Numbered from the stretch's first letter, positions 7,808 to 17,168 are shown. The stretch is DNA of 35,038 nt from Bacteroidota bacterium (GCA_947456185.1 CANGPW010000024.1:1-35038); one strand, 5' to 3'. The notes: a model not told the origin generated them from the sequence alone. Numbers and translations are program-made.

Positions 7808-10800
7808 ATGGAAATTGTAGATAAATATACTCCAGTAAATAAAATTAGAATTGTAACCGCTGCTGCTTTGTTCGATGGGCATGATGCTGCCATCAATATT
7901 ATGCGCAGAATTATTCAATCAACCGGTGCCGAAGTAATTCATTTAGGTCATGATAGAAGTGCGGAAGAAGTAGTAGATACTGCCATTCAGGAGGATGCCA
8001 ATGCAATAGCCATGACCAGTTACCAAGGTGGACACGTAGAATATTTTAAGTTCATGCACGATTTGTTGCAACAAAAAGGTTGCGGACATATCAAAATATT
8101 TGGTGGTGGGGGTGGTGTAATTTTACCAACGGAAATTGCTGAATTACATGCATACGGAATAGCAAGAATTTATTCTCCTGATGATGGACGAGCAATGGGA
8201 TTGCAAGGCATGATCAACGATATGTTGCAGCAATCTGATTTTGCTACAGGCGCTAATTTATTGGCAGAAGCAAATGAAATCAACCAAAAAGTAAAAGAAC
8301 AAGATTATAAATCGATTGCTAAATTAATTTCTGCAGCCGAAAATTTCCCTGACGAATTTGCCTTATACAATCAACAAATCAACCATTCAACAGATCAACA
8401 ATCTAACACGCCAGTGTTAGGTATTACAGGAACTGGTGGCGCGGGAAAATCATCATTGGTAGATGAATTGGTTCGCAGGTTTTTGATGGATTTTGAAGAA
8501 AAAACAATCGCAATTATTTCTGTTGATCCAAGTAAACGTAAAACTGGTGGTGCATTATTGGGAGATAGAATTAGAATGAATTCAATTAAAAATTCCCGTG
8601 TTTATATGCGTTCGTTGGCCACTCGTCAAAGTAATTTGGCATTGTCAAAATATGTAAAAGAAGCCATTGATGTAATCAAAGCTGCACAGTTTGATTTGAT
8701 CATTTTAGAAACTTCGGGCATTGGTCAAAGCGATACTGAAATTATAGAACACAGCGATATGAGCTTATACGTAATGACACCTGAATATGGTGCTGCTACG
8801 CAATTAGAAAAAATTGATATGTTGGATTTTGCCGACATCATTGCATTAAATAAATTTGATAAAAAAGGTTCATTAGATGCCTTGAGAGATGTAAAAAAAC
8901 AATACCAACGCAACCATCAATTATTTGATAAAGATCCTGATTTGATGCCAGTTTTTGGAACCATTGCTTCGCAATTCAATGATCCAGGAATGAATAGATT
9001 GTATAAATCTATTATGGAAAAATTAGTAGAGAAAACAGGCGCTAATTTAAAATCGGATTATCATATCAGTGAGGAAATGAGCGAAAAGATTTACATCATA
9101 CCACCAGCTCGCATTCGTTATCTTTCTGAAATTTCTGAAAACAATCGCAATTACGACAAATGGGTAAGCAAACAAGCTGAAATTGCTGATCAATTATTTG
9201 GTTTAAAATCAAGTATTGAAACCATTAAATCATCGAAAATGGATGATAAAGATCGATTGGTAAAAGCGTTGGAAGAAGCTTATTTCACTGTAAATTTAGA
9301 TTTAGATCCACGTAATAAAATACTGTTAGATAGTTGGGAAGAGAAAATTGCGCAGTATAAAAACGAATATTATATTTTTAAAGTTCGCGATAAAGAAATA
9401 AAAATAAAAACGCATTCAGAATCGCTTTCACATTCACAAATTCCAAAGGTTGCTGTTCCTAAATTTAAAGGTTGGGGCGATATTTTACGTTGGGCATTGC
9501 AGGAAAATTTCCCAGGTGAATTTCCTTACACGGCAGGAATTTATCCATTTAAACGCGAAGGGGAAGATCCAACCAGGATGTTTGCTGGTGAGGGTGGACC
9601 AGAAAGAACCAACAAACGTTTTCATTATGTAAGTAAAGGCATGCCAGCTAAGCGTTTAAGTACTGCTTTTGATTCGGTTACTTTATACGGACAAGACCCT
9701 GACCACCGACCAGATATTTACGGAAAAGTGGGTAATTCGGGTGTGAGTGTTTGGAGTTTAGATGCTGCTAAAAAATTGTATTCTGGATTTAATTTAGCAG
9801 ATCCAAAAACATCGGTGTCTATGACTATTAATGGGCCTGCGGCAATAATTTGTGCGTTTTTTATGAATGCTGCCATTGACCAACAATGCGAAATTTATAT
9901 CAAACAAAATGATTTAGAAGCAGAAGTAAATGAAAAATTAGCTGCTATTTTTAAAGCAAGAGGAACTGCTAGACCAACTTACAACGAAGAAATTCCAGAA
10001 GGAAATGATGGTTTAGGCTTAATGTTATTAGGCGTTACAGGCGATATGGTTTTACCTGCCGATATATATGAAAAAATTAAAGTTGAAACTCTAAAGCAAG
10101 TTCGTGGTACAGTTCAAGCTGATATTTTAAAAGAAGACCAAGCGCAAAATACTTGTATTTTCTCTACGGAATTTTCGTTACGAGTAATGGGCGATGTACA
10201 GCAATATTTTATCAATAATGCAGTTCGTAATTTCTATTCAGTTTCTATTAGCGGTTACCACATTGCCGAGGCAGGTGCAAATCCTATTACACAATTGGCA
10301 TTAACGCTTTCAAACGGATTTACTTTTGTAGAATATTACTTGAGCCGCGGAATGAATATTGATGATTTTGCACCAAATCTTTCGTTCTTCTTTAGCAATG
10401 GAATTGACCCAGAATATTCAGTAATTGGCAGAGTAAGCCGCAGAATTTGGGCTAAAGCAATGAAGTTAAAATACGGTGGAAACGAACGCAGCCAAATGAT
10501 GAAATACCATATTCAAACAAGTGGTAGAAGTTTGCATGCACAAGAAATTGATTTCAACGATATTCGTACTACTTTACAAGCACTTTACGCCATTTACGAT
10601 AACTGTAATTCTTTACATACCAATGCGTACGATGAAGCCATTACCACACCAACTGAAGAGTCGGTGCGCAGAGCAATGGCTATTCAGTTAATTATTAACC
10701 GTGAGTTAGGTTTGGCTAAAAATGAAAATCCTTTGCAAGGTTCATTTATCATTGAAGAATTAACTGATTTGGTAGAGTCTGCAGTACTTGCAGAGTTTGA

Positions 10801-11203
10801 TAAAATTAACGAACGTGGGGGAGTTTTAGGTGCTATGGAAACCATGTACCAACGTAATAAAATACAAGAAGAAAGTATGTATTACGAAATGTTAAAACAT
10901 ACGGGTGAGTACCCAATAATTGGGGTAAATACTTTTTTAAGTTCTAAAGGTTCGCCAACTGTTATTCCACAAGAAGTAATTCGTTCAACCACCGAAGAGA
11001 AGGAATTTCAAATTACCATGTTGAATGAATTAAAAGCAGGAAACATAGAAAAAGGACAAGAAATGTTGGCTAAAATTCAACAAGTAGCCATCCATAACGG
11101 AAACATATTTGAAGCCTTAATGGAAACAGTAAAATACTGCTCATTAGGACAAATTACCAATGCCTTATTTGAAGTAGGTGGGCAGTATAGAAGGAATATG
11201 TAG
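7808..11203 (+). CDS. icmF: Fused isobutyryl-CoA mutase IcmF (B12-dependent, with G-protein chaperone domain)
   Basis: A 1,131-residue fusion in the order that defines IcmF. Residues 1-150 are the cobalamin-binding domain: D23-G-H25 for the DxH lower-ligand motif, TSYQGGH (about 70-76), and the GGGGG loop at 99-103. Residues about 200-400 are a MeaB-like GTPase with P-loop G208-S215, ETSGIGQ switch (301-307) and NKFD (348-351). From about 560 to the end is the acyl-CoA mutase barrel, with [12 protein letters not shown] near 580 and [21 protein letters not shown]. The YPFKRE stretch fits IcmF rather than methylmalonyl-CoA mutase. The family interconverts isobutyryl- and n-butyryl-CoA (some members also pivalyl/isovaleryl-CoA) using adenosylcobalamin, and the G domain gates cofactor loading. 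It follows a B12-binding regulator gene. Automated tools may call it methylmalonyl-CoA mutase. Confidence 0.95.
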   Translation: MEIVDKYTPVNKIRIVTAAALFDGHDAAINIMRRIIQSTGAEVIHLGHDRSAEEVVDTAIQEDANAIAMTSYQGGHVEYFKFMHDLLQQKGCGHIKIFGGGGGVILPTEIAELHAYGIARIYSPDDGRAMGLQGMINDMLQQSDFATGANLLAEANEINQKVKEQDYKSIAKLISAAENFPDEFALYNQQINHSTDQQSNTPVLGITGTGGAGKSSLVDELVRRFLMDFEEKTIAIISVDPSKRKTGGALLGDRIRMNSIKNSRVYMRSLATRQSNLALSKYVKEAIDVIKAAQFDLIILETSGIGQSDTEIIEHSDMSLYVMTPEYGAATQLEKIDMLDFADIIALNKFDKKGSLDALRDVKKQYQRNHQLFDKDPDLMPVFGTIASQFNDPGMNRLYKSIMEKLVEKTGANLKSDYHISEEMSEKIYIIPPARIRYLSEISENNRNYDKWVSKQAEIADQLFGLKSSIETIKSSKMDDKDRLVKALEEAYFTVNLDLDPRNKILLDSWEEKIAQYKNEYYIFKVRDKEIKIKTHSESLSHSQIPKVAVPKFKGWGDILRWALQENFPGEFPYTAGIYPFKREGEDPTRMFAGEGGPERTNKRFHYVSKGMPAKRLSTAFDSVTLYGQDPDHRPDIYGKVGNSGVSVWSLDAAKKLYSGFNLADPKTSVSMTINGPAAIICAFFMNAAIDQQCEIYIKQNDLEAEVNEKLAAIFKARGTARPTYNEEIPEGNDGLGLMLLGVTGDMVLPADIYEKIKVETLKQVRGTVQADILKEDQAQNTCIFSTEFSLRVMGDVQQYFINNAVRNFYSVSISGYHIAEAGANPITQLALTLSNGFTFVEYYLSRGMNIDDFAPNLSFFFSNGIDPEYSVIGRVSRRIWAKAMKLKYGGNERSQMMKYHIQTSGRSLHAQEIDFNDIRTTLQALYAIYDNCNSLHTNAYDEAITTPTEESVRRAMAIQLIINRELGLAKNENPLQGSFIIEELTDLVESAVLAEFDKINERGGVLGAMETMYQRNKIQEESMYYEMLKHTGEYPIIGVNTFLSSKGSPTVIPQEVIRSTTEEKEFQITMLNELKAGNIEKGQEMLAKIQQVAIHNGNIFEALMETVKYCSLGQITNALFEVGGQYRRNM

Positions 11204-11207
11204 GAAA

Positions 11208-11242
11208 TGTTGAATGTTGGGTTATGAATGTTGAATTATATA
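11208..11242 (+). repeat. Heptanucleotide repeat array right after icmF stop
   Basis: Five consecutive 7-base units begin four bases after the TAG: TGTTGAA, TGTTGGG, TTATGAA, TGTTGAA and TTATATA. Units 1 and 4 are identical. Other 7-bp-period arrays occur elsewhere in the window, including one after the formate dehydrogenase stop codon. Confidence 0.65.
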
Positions 11243-11270
11243 TGATTCGAAAACCGATGCGAACAATTAT

Positions 11271-11290
11271 AGACGTTTAATTAAACGTCT
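11271..11290. repeat. Perfect 20-bp palindrome (REP-like)
   Basis: AGACGTTTAATTAAACGTCT reads the same on both strands. It is followed by CTACGAA rather than a T-run, so it is not a standard terminator. Palindromes with AGACG...CGTCT arms followed by CTAC resemble dispersed intergenic repeats that I associate with Bacteroidota genomes. Copy number cannot be judged here. Confidence 0.6.
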
Positions 11291-11420
11291 CTACGAATTT
11301 AAAATTACCAATGTTTTTATTACTGAATTTTTAAATATTGAAACTTTACAATCAAATAATATTAAATATTCATTATATAACAAATAATTTTTACATTTAC
11401 ATTTTAAATAAACTCAAAAT

Positions 11421-11681
11421 ATGATAAATGAATTTAGTGTGGGCGATACCGTTAGATTGATTTCTGGTGGCCCGTTAATGACCGTAAATGAATACAACGA
11501 TGAAAAAGATTTAGTTGATTGTATATGGTTTAACATAGATGAAATTTTATGCACGGGAACCTTTAAAGGTGCAGTAGTAATGATTGATGTGGATGATTTT
11601 GATTTTGACGATTTTGATTTTGGTGAAGAAGAAGATGATGAAGAATGGGAAGAGGAATTAGATGAAGAGGAAGAAATTTAA
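11421..11681 (+). CDS. DUF2158 (YodC-like) small protein with acidic tail
   Basis: An 86-residue protein. Residues 4-45 match the DUF2158 pattern: FSVGDTVRLISGGPLMTV, then a VDCIWF strand. That is an SH3-like small barrel of unknown function. From about residue 55 the chain becomes extremely acidic: DDFDF is repeated, followed by a run of Glu and Asp to the end, with almost no Lys or Arg. The tail is longer and more acidic than I expect for the family and could bind basic proteins or metal ions. The gene stands alone and ends at its own terminator. Confidence 0.8.
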   Translation: MINEFSVGDTVRLISGGPLMTVNEYNDEKDLVDCIWFNIDEILCTGTFKGAVVMIDVDDFDFDDFDFGEEEDDEEWEEELDEEEEI

Positions 11682-11697
11682 TAAATAATAAAACAGG

Positions 11698-11726
11698 AAA
11701 AGCAGGTATTTTATCTGCTTTTTTTT
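11698..11726 (+). terminator. Rho-independent terminator after DUF2158 gene
   Basis: AAAAGCAG (11698-11705) pairs with CTGCTTTT, with a nine-base loop, and runs into eight T. It lies 16 bases after the stop. Confidence 0.75.
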
Positions 11727-11908
11727 GTTTGTACTTGGTTCAATATTTTTAATTTTAATATTTTATTATTTTTAATAATAGATAAGAAGGAAATACCAAT
11801 TTAGTTTTGAAGTAAGTTTGGATTGACCTAAAAAATTAATTTTTTGCATTTAGTTTCATGCATTAATAGTTTCATAGTTTTATATTGCGCCAATAATTTA
11901 TATAACAA

Positions 11909-12679
11909 ATGATTCTTTTTGATAAAATAGAAGCGAATAAAGAAATATATCGCGAACAGTTTTTAAATGCTCAACCTTTCCCACATATTGGAATTGATGG
12001 TATTTGCGATGAAGAAAAATTAACAACACTTTATAATAATATTCCTGTAATAGAAACTGCAAGTGCTGATTATGTTTTTGCAAAAAATAAATTTGAAAAA
12101 TCAAAATTCCATGAATTAGGTGGCGTTTTTTTAGAATTATATAATGATTTTATAAGTGATAGATTCCAAGAATGGTTAAAGTTTGTTACCAATGAAGATG
12201 TATTTGTAGATAAAACTTTTTATGGTGGAGGAATTCATCAGGGAAAAGAAGGCAGTTTTTTAGATATGCATGCCGATTTTAACTACCATCCTTTGCAAGA
12301 AAACTGGTACAGAAATTTGAATTTATTGCTTTATATCAACAAAGATTGGAATCCAAATTACGCAGGAAATTTGAAGTTAGAAGATGGCAGAACAGGTGTA
12401 AAAACTGAAGTAGAAGTTCCTTTTAACAGATTGGCAATTATGCATTGTAGGGAATATACTTTACATGGATACGATGCTATCAATTTTCCGGAAGGAACAT
12501 CTAGAACATCAATAGCTGCTTATGCTTACACCCTTCACGATTCAAATTTAGAAGCTTCAAGAACTACGGTTTGGCATATTGAAAAAAATAGTCCAATAAA
12601 ATATTTGTTATCAAAAATTTGGGTTCCAGCGGTTAAATTAAAAAGTAAATTTTTCAAAAGTAATACTGCCAAACATTAG
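11909..12679 (+). CDS. 2-oxoglutarate/Fe(II)-dependent oxygenase (prolyl-4-hydroxylase-like)
   Basis: A 256-residue non-haem iron oxygenase. The iron triad is visible: H121 and D123 in LDMHADFNYHP, and H186 in TLHGY. R199 in SRTSIAAYAYT is positioned to bind 2-oxoglutarate. The strand RNLNLLLYINKDWNPNYAGNLKLED (about 135-159) is typical of the 2OG-FeII_Oxy_3 / P4Hc fold. The family hydroxylates proteins or small molecules with O2 and 2-oxoglutarate; the substrate here cannot be read from sequence. It is followed after 12 bases by ytxJ, so the two are probably co-transcribed. In other bacteria similar proteins are found in sugar and surface-polymer loci, but nothing of that kind is adjacent here. 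Confidence 0.88.
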   Translation: MILFDKIEANKEIYREQFLNAQPFPHIGIDGICDEEKLTTLYNNIPVIETASADYVFAKNKFEKSKFHELGGVFLELYNDFISDRFQEWLKFVTNEDVFVDKTFYGGGIHQGKEGSFLDMHADFNYHPLQENWYRNLNLLLYINKDWNPNYAGNLKLEDGRTGVKTEVEVPFNRLAIMHCREYTLHGYDAINFPEGTSRTSIAAYAYTLHDSNLEASRTTVWHIEKNSPIKYLLSKIWVPAVKLKSKFFKSNTAKH

Positions 12680-12691
12680 AATTTTAAAAAA

Positions 12692-13027
12692 ATGGAATGG
12701 AATAAAATTACCGATATATCTCAATTAGAGGATATCAATACTGCCTCTGAAAGTGAGAAAATAATGATTTTTAAACACAGTACGCGTTGTAGTATTAGTT
12801 CAAGTGCCTTAAATAGATTGGAAAGAAACTGGAACAATGAAAGAGATGCTGTGAAAATAAAACCTTATTATTTAGACTTAATTGCTCACAGAGACATTTC
12901 GAATAAAATTGCGCAGCAATGGAATATTGAGCACGAATCGCCACAGGTTTTGGTGATAGAAAATGGCAAATGCACCTATCATAATTCTCACATGGGAATT
13001 GATTATACTGAATTGATGGAATTGTAA
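12692..13027 (+). CDS. ytxJ: YtxJ, bacillithiol-system redox-active protein (monothiol)
   Basis: A 111-residue thioredoxin-fold protein matching the YtxJ/DUF2847 family. IMIFKHSTRCSISSSAL (residues 24-40) carries the single redox cysteine C33 (S-T-R-C-S-I-S, against TCPIS in Bacillus), and SPQVLVIENGKCTYHNSH (about 83-100) holds the cis-Pro strand. YtxJ is thought to remove bacillithiol from S-bacillithiolated proteins, so the host probably makes bacillithiol. The gene is 12 bases downstream of the oxygenase gene and likely translated from the same mRNA. A promoter for the next operon begins right after it. Confidence 0.88.
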   Translation: MEWNKITDISQLEDINTASESEKIMIFKHSTRCSISSSALNRLERNWNNERDAVKIKPYYLDLIAHRDISNKIAQQWNIEHESPQVLVIENGKCTYHNSHMGIDYTELMEL

Positions 13028-13038
13028 AATTCTAGTTG

Positions 13039-13068
13039 TTGTAATATTCCATAAATCTGTTATTTTTG
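13039..13068 (+). promoter_or_regulatory. Bacteroidota-type promoter of the ald operon
   Basis: TTG (13039-13041), a 19-base spacer and TATTTTTG (13061-13068) match TTTG-N19-21-TAnnTTTG apart from the first T. The leader to the ATG would be about 15 bases. Confidence 0.6.
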
Positions 13069-13090
13069 AAATATTGCCAAAACACAAATC

Positions 13091-14311
13091 ATGGATCAAC
13101 ATTTCGGATTTTCAGAATTAGCCAAACAAGCATCGCTTCAGCCAAAAGAAGCATTGCTCGAAAAGCGTAATTCCAATCATATTTTATACATTGGAGTTCC
13201 AAAGGAAACTACTTTACAAGAAGGTAGAATTCCCCTTACACCATCATCTGTTCAGCTTTTGGTAAATAATGGAAACCAAGTTTGGATTGAGTCGGGAGCG
13301 GGTAAAAATGCACACTTTACCGATAATGATTTTAGTGAAGCCGGTGCTAAAATTTGCCATAGCAAAGAAGAACTTTTTAAAGCCAATATTATTTTAAAAG
13401 TAGAACCACCTACCGAAGAAGAAATTAAACTTTTAACACCGCAACATTTATTAATTTCTGCACTTCAACATGCAAGTAAAAGCAGCTCATTTATGAAGGA
13501 ATTAATGGCAAAAAAGTTGACAGCCATTGCCTATGAAAATTTAAAAGATCAAGATGGATTATTCCCTGTAATTAGAAGTTTAAGTGAAATAGCAGGAACC
13601 ACAACGATAAGTATTGCTGATGAATTATTGAGTTCTACTTACGGAGGAAAAGGCGAAATGCTTGGAAGTGTAAACGGAATTCCTCCTACAGAAATTGTTA
13701 TAATTGGCGCAGGAACAGTAGGGGAATATGCGGCAAAAGCTGCTTTAGGAAAAGGGGCAACAGTTAAAGTTTTTGATTATTCTTTATCGAAATTACGTAG
13801 GATTCAGGAAAATTTACGTCAGAGTATTTTTACTAGTTTATTGCACCCGAAAATTATTTGCAAAGCATTACAAACAGCTGATTTAGTGATTGGTTGTATG
13901 CGAAGCGAAGATGGTAGAAGTCCAATAATTATTACCGAAGAAATGGTGAGTAATATGAAACCAATGTCGGTAATTATAGATGTAAGTATAGACCAAGGAG
14001 GAATATTTGAAACAAGTGAAATTACATCTCATAAAAACCCAACTTTTACTAAACACGATATAATTCATTATTGTGTTCCAAATATTACAAGTAGAGTTTG
14101 CCGCACTGCTAGTTATGCTTTAAGCAATGTTTTTACTCCTTTGTTGTTAAAACTTTCCGATGCAAAAGACATTCCATCGTTTTTATATAATAATGCTGGT
14201 GCCAGAAATGGAGTTTATGTTTATAGAGGAAATTTAACCAATAAACATATAGGTAAAAGATTGAATATTTACCATAAAGATTTAGATTTATTACTTTCTG
14301 CACATATTTAA
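13091..14311 (+). CDS. ald: Alanine dehydrogenase
   Basis: A 406-residue NAD-dependent dehydrogenase of the AlaDh/PNT family. IGVPKETTLQEGRIPLTPSSV (residues 34-54) is the substrate-binding opening with R46. K103 in ILKVEPP and H127 in LQHASK correspond to the catalytic Lys and His. GAGTVGEYAA (206-215) is the NAD-binding loop. MRSEDGRSPIIITEEMV and VSIDQGGIFETS are family landmarks. It interconverts L-alanine and pyruvate plus ammonia. It opens an operon with a Rieske protein and Fhs. The N-terminal 30 residues before the conserved start of the domain are longer than in Bacillus Ald, which is usual for Bacteroidota versions. Confidence 0.93.
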   Translation: MDQHFGFSELAKQASLQPKEALLEKRNSNHILYIGVPKETTLQEGRIPLTPSSVQLLVNNGNQVWIESGAGKNAHFTDNDFSEAGAKICHSKEELFKANIILKVEPPTEEEIKLLTPQHLLISALQHASKSSSFMKELMAKKLTAIAYENLKDQDGLFPVIRSLSEIAGTTTISIADELLSSTYGGKGEMLGSVNGIPPTEIVIIGAGTVGEYAAKAALGKGATVKVFDYSLSKLRRIQENLRQSIFTSLLHPKIICKALQTADLVIGCMRSEDGRSPIIITEEMVSNMKPMSVIIDVSIDQGGIFETSEITSHKNPTFTKHDIIHYCVPNITSRVCRTASYALSNVFTPLLLKLSDAKDIPSFLYNNAGARNGVYVYRGNLTNKHIGKRLNIYHKDLDLLLSAHI

Positions 14312-14314
14312 TAA

Positions 14315-14668
14315 ATGGCCATTCATTTCTACAAAATATACGATTTTAAATTACATGGAACCGATCCACAAGCCATTAATTCGGTTAGAACAATAGACAT
14401 TGAAGGCAAACGAATTTGTTTAACCAGACTTCATGATGGATATTTTGCCATGGACGATAAATGTCCGCATGCAGGAGCGCCATTAAGTAATGGTAATTGC
14501 GATGAAAATGAACAAGTAGTTTGCCCCATTCACCGTTATAAATACAATCCAAGAACAGGAAAAGGTAACGGAAATCAAGGCGATTATGTTGATGTTTATC
14601 CAACTCAAATAAAAGAGGATGGAATTTATATTGGCCTAAATATAAAATGGTGGAAGAAGTTTTTGTAA
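14315..14668 (+). CDS. Rieske [2Fe-2S] ferredoxin-like protein
   Basis: A 117-residue soluble protein with both Rieske cluster motifs: C50-P-H52-AGAPL and C70-PIH73-RYKYN, giving the two Cys and two His ligands. There is no signal peptide or membrane helix, unlike bc1-type Rieske proteins. It resembles small electron-transfer ferredoxins such as NirD-like or oxygenase partners. Its start is three bases after the ald stop and the fhs ATG is 27 bases after its end, so it lies in the middle of an operon. No oxygenase subunit is adjacent; the redox partner is unknown. Confidence 0.88.
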   Translation: MAIHFYKIYDFKLHGTDPQAINSVRTIDIEGKRICLTRLHDGYFAMDDKCPHAGAPLSNGNCDENEQVVCPIHRYKYNPRTGKGNGNQGDYVDVYPTQIKEDGIYIGLNIKWWKKFL

Positions 14669-14695
14669 ACCAGTAAGTTATTTTAAATAAAAAAA

Positions 14696-16360
14696 ATGAA
14701 ATCAGATATAGAAATTGCACGAGAAGTAAAACTTCAACCCATTCAAAAAATTGCTGAAAGCATAGGAATTTCAGAAGATCAAGTAGAGCAATACGGTAAG
14801 TATAAAGCTAAAATTACTTTTGATTTTGATGAACAAAAAATAGCTCAAAGCAATTTGATTTTGGTAACTGCTACTACTCCAAACAAAAGTGGAAGTGGTA
14901 AAACTACTACTTCAGTAGCCTTGGCTCAAGGTTTAAATAAAATAGGTAAAAAAGCCATTGTTGCATTGCGCGAACCTTCATTAGGTCCTTGCTTTGGAAT
15001 GAAAGGTGGTGCTGCAGGCGGAGGTTATAGCCAAGTATTGCCAATGGAAGATATTAACTTGCATTTTACAGGCGATTTTCACGCTATCACATCTGCTAAT
15101 AATACTTTAGCTGCTTTAGTTGATAATTACCAATATTTCAATAAAAATAATTCGAATGGTTTAAAACAAATTTTATGGCGCAGGGTGCTTGATGTAAATG
15201 ATCGTTCGTTGCGTTATATGTTAAGTGGATTAAATGGTTCTAACAACGGAATTCCAACTGAAACAGGTTTTGATATTACTCCTGCTTCCGAAATTATGGC
15301 TATTTTTTGTTTATCTACTTCGTTAGATGATTTACGCAAAAGAATTGAAAATATTTTGTTGGGTTATAAATACGATAACACACCTTTTTATGTAAAAGAT
15401 TTAGGAGTAGCTGGTGCTTTGGTTACTTTGTTAAAAGATGCATTTCAACCTAATTTAGTACAAACTATAGAAGGCGGAGCGGCATTTATCCATGGTGGTC
15501 CTTTTGCTAATATTGCACACGGTTGTAACAGTATTATGGCTACAAAAGCAGCTATGCAACATGGTGAATACGCAGTAACTGAAGCTGGTTTTGGGAGTGA
15601 TTTAGGCGGTGAAAAGTTTTTAAATATAAAATGCCGTGCTGCTGGAATTAGTCCAAAGGCTACTGTTCTAGTAACTACTACTCAGTCTATAAAACTACAT
15701 GGTAAAGTAGATGAAAAACTAATTAAGCAACCCAATATGGATGGCTTAAAAGCAGGTATAAAAAATGTAGAACGCCATATTGAAAGTTTACAACAATTTG
15801 GACAAACTGTAATTGTGGCTTTAAATAAATTTGGTTTCGATACCGATGAAGAAGTTAACTTTATAGAAAATTGGTGTAAAGAAAAAGGTGCTCATTTTGC
15901 TATCAATGAAGGTTTTGCAAATGGTGGAAATGGTGCAATAGAATTGGCTAAAAAAGTGGTTGAAATATTGGAGAATAATCCTAGTAAACCTATTAACCAT
16001 ACTTATAATTTGAATGATTCTATTGAAGAAAAAATAAAAAGTATTGTTACCAAAATATACAAAGGAAGTAGCATTACTTTAGGTAAAAATGCCAAAACTG
16101 CTTTAAAGAAAATAACTGATTTAGGTGCTGATAATTTACCAGTTTGTATTGCCAAAACACAATTTAGTTTTACTGACAATGCCGCTCAAGTAGGCGCTGC
16201 CGAGGGATTTAATATTCATATTGAAAACTTGGTATTGAACAACGGTGCAGGTTTTATTGTTGCAGTTGCAGGAGAAATAATGCGCATGCCAGGTTTACCA
16301 AAAGAACCTGCTGCTATGGTGATTGATTTTGTAAACGGTGAAATTACAGGTTTAAATTAG
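14696..16360 (+). CDS. fhs: Formate--tetrahydrofolate ligase
   Basis: A 554-residue enzyme, the normal length for Fhs. It carries out the ATP-driven joining of formate to tetrahydrofolate to give 10-formyl-THF. The nucleotide loop TPNKSGSGKTT is at residues 61-71. REPSLGPCFGMKGGAAGGGY (about 92-111) and LHFTGDFHAITSANN (about 122-136) are signature segments. LVQTIEGGAAFIHGGPFANIAHGCNS and the EAGFGSDLGGEKF loop follow. It is the last gene of the ald operon and ends at a long bidirectional terminator. Together with the formate dehydrogenase at 24664-29079 it gives formate two fates, assimilation and oxidation. Confidence 0.96.
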   Translation: MKSDIEIAREVKLQPIQKIAESIGISEDQVEQYGKYKAKITFDFDEQKIAQSNLILVTATTPNKSGSGKTTTSVALAQGLNKIGKKAIVALREPSLGPCFGMKGGAAGGGYSQVLPMEDINLHFTGDFHAITSANNTLAALVDNYQYFNKNNSNGLKQILWRRVLDVNDRSLRYMLSGLNGSNNGIPTETGFDITPASEIMAIFCLSTSLDDLRKRIENILLGYKYDNTPFYVKDLGVAGALVTLLKDAFQPNLVQTIEGGAAFIHGGPFANIAHGCNSIMATKAAMQHGEYAVTEAGFGSDLGGEKFLNIKCRAAGISPKATVLVTTTQSIKLHGKVDEKLIKQPNMDGLKAGIKNVERHIESLQQFGQTVIVALNKFGFDTDEEVNFIENWCKEKGAHFAINEGFANGGNGAIELAKKVVEILENNPSKPINHTYNLNDSIEEKIKSIVTKIYKGSSITLGKNAKTALKKITDLGADNLPVCIAKTQFSFTDNAAQVGAAEGFNIHIENLVLNNGAGFIVAVAGEIMRMPGLPKEPAAMVIDFVNGEITGLN

Positions 16361-16419
16361 GGATGATTAGTTAACGAGTTAAATTATTTATAGGATCAAA
16401 CTTGAAATAGAAAATGTAA

Positions 16420-16470
16420 ATTCATAAAAAAGCCATCAGTAAAATTTTACTGATGGCTTTTTTTATGAAT
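16420..16470. terminator. Long bidirectional terminator between fhs and the cyclophilin gene
   Basis: GCCATCAGTAAAA (16432-16444) and TTTTACTGATGGC (16445-16457) are perfectly complementary. The arms continue into six A on one side and seven T on the other, then ATTCAT against ATGAAT, giving about 25-base arms with one bulge. It is equally good on both strands and serves the two convergent genes. Confidence 0.88.
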
Positions 16471-16476
16471 CGAAAA

Positions 16477-17079
16477 CTATTTGTTTCTTAATTCTTCGAA
16501 AACAACTTCGCCCTTGTATTTTTTATATAATTTACCAACGCGAATAATTTTTACTTTTACTATATAATCGCCTTGAGCAACTGTATTTACAACGTTTTGA
16601 CCATCTATAACTTTTCCAAAAATGGTGTGTTTGTTGTTTAACCAAGTAGTTTGAATATGTGTTATAAAAAACTGGCTTCCATTGGTAGCGGGTCCAGAAT
16701 TAGCCATTGCTAATAAACCAGGTCCTGTAAAGCTTAAACTAGGATCAAACTCATCTTTGAATGAATATCCGGGTCCACCCATTCCTGAACCTTGTGGATC
16801 GCCACCTTGAATCATAAAATTGGGAATAACTCTGTGAAATTTTAAGCTGTCGTAATAAGGAACGCCTAAAGCTTTTGCTTCATTTTTAATTTTTCCTTCT
16901 GATAATCCTACAAAATTCGCTACCGTTAAAGGCGCTTTTTCAACTTCTAATTTCATTAAAATAACGCCTTTTGAGGTAGTCATTTCTGCATATAATCCAT
17001 CGGCTAATTTTGGTTTTTGAGCTGCTATTGCAATGCTTGAAATTACCATTAAACTTAGTGCTACAACTATTTTTTTCAT
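16477..17079 (-). CDS. Exported peptidylprolyl isomerase (cyclophilin type)
   Basis: A 200-residue protein with a signal peptide (residues 1-20, ending AIAA). The cyclophilin domain spans about 28-180. All the main active-site residues are present: R83 in [15 protein letters not shown]88, M89, Q91, the QFFIT segment (136-140), W146-L147 and H151. It should catalyse proline cis-trans isomerisation in the periplasm. A short basic tail ([15 protein letters not shown]) follows the domain. It stands alone and converges on fhs. No lipobox Cys is visible at the cleavage site, so a soluble periplasmic form is more likely than a lipoprotein. Confidence 0.93.
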   Translation of the reverse strand: MKKIVVALSLMVISSIAIAAQKPKLADGLYAEMTTSKGVILMKLEVEKAPLTVANFVGLSEGKIKNEAKALGVPYYDSLKFHRVIPNFMIQGGDPQGSGMGGPGYSFKDEFDPSLSFTGPGLLAMANSGPATNGSQFFITHIQTTWLNNKHTIFGKVIDGQNVVNTVAQGDYIVKVKIIRVGKLYKKYKGEVVFEELRNK

Positions 17080-17168
17080 TTTTATTTCTGTGTTTATTTA
17101 AGCCGCTAATTAAGAGAAAAAGAAATATATAAAAAAATACTTTTTGTTTTTTGGTAAAGGTTTATTGA

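Noticed and set aside
11581-11681. Asp/Glu-rich end of the DUF2158 gene as a simple-sequence repeat or frameshift artefact
   Set aside because: The frame stays open to a normal stop followed by a terminator, and codons vary (GAT, GAC, GAA, GAG), which suggests real coding sequence.
11898-12104. Antisense ORF overlapping the 2OG oxygenase gene
   Set aside because: It lies entirely opposite a well-supported conserved gene and its peptide has no family features, as with the other opposite-strand open frames in the window.
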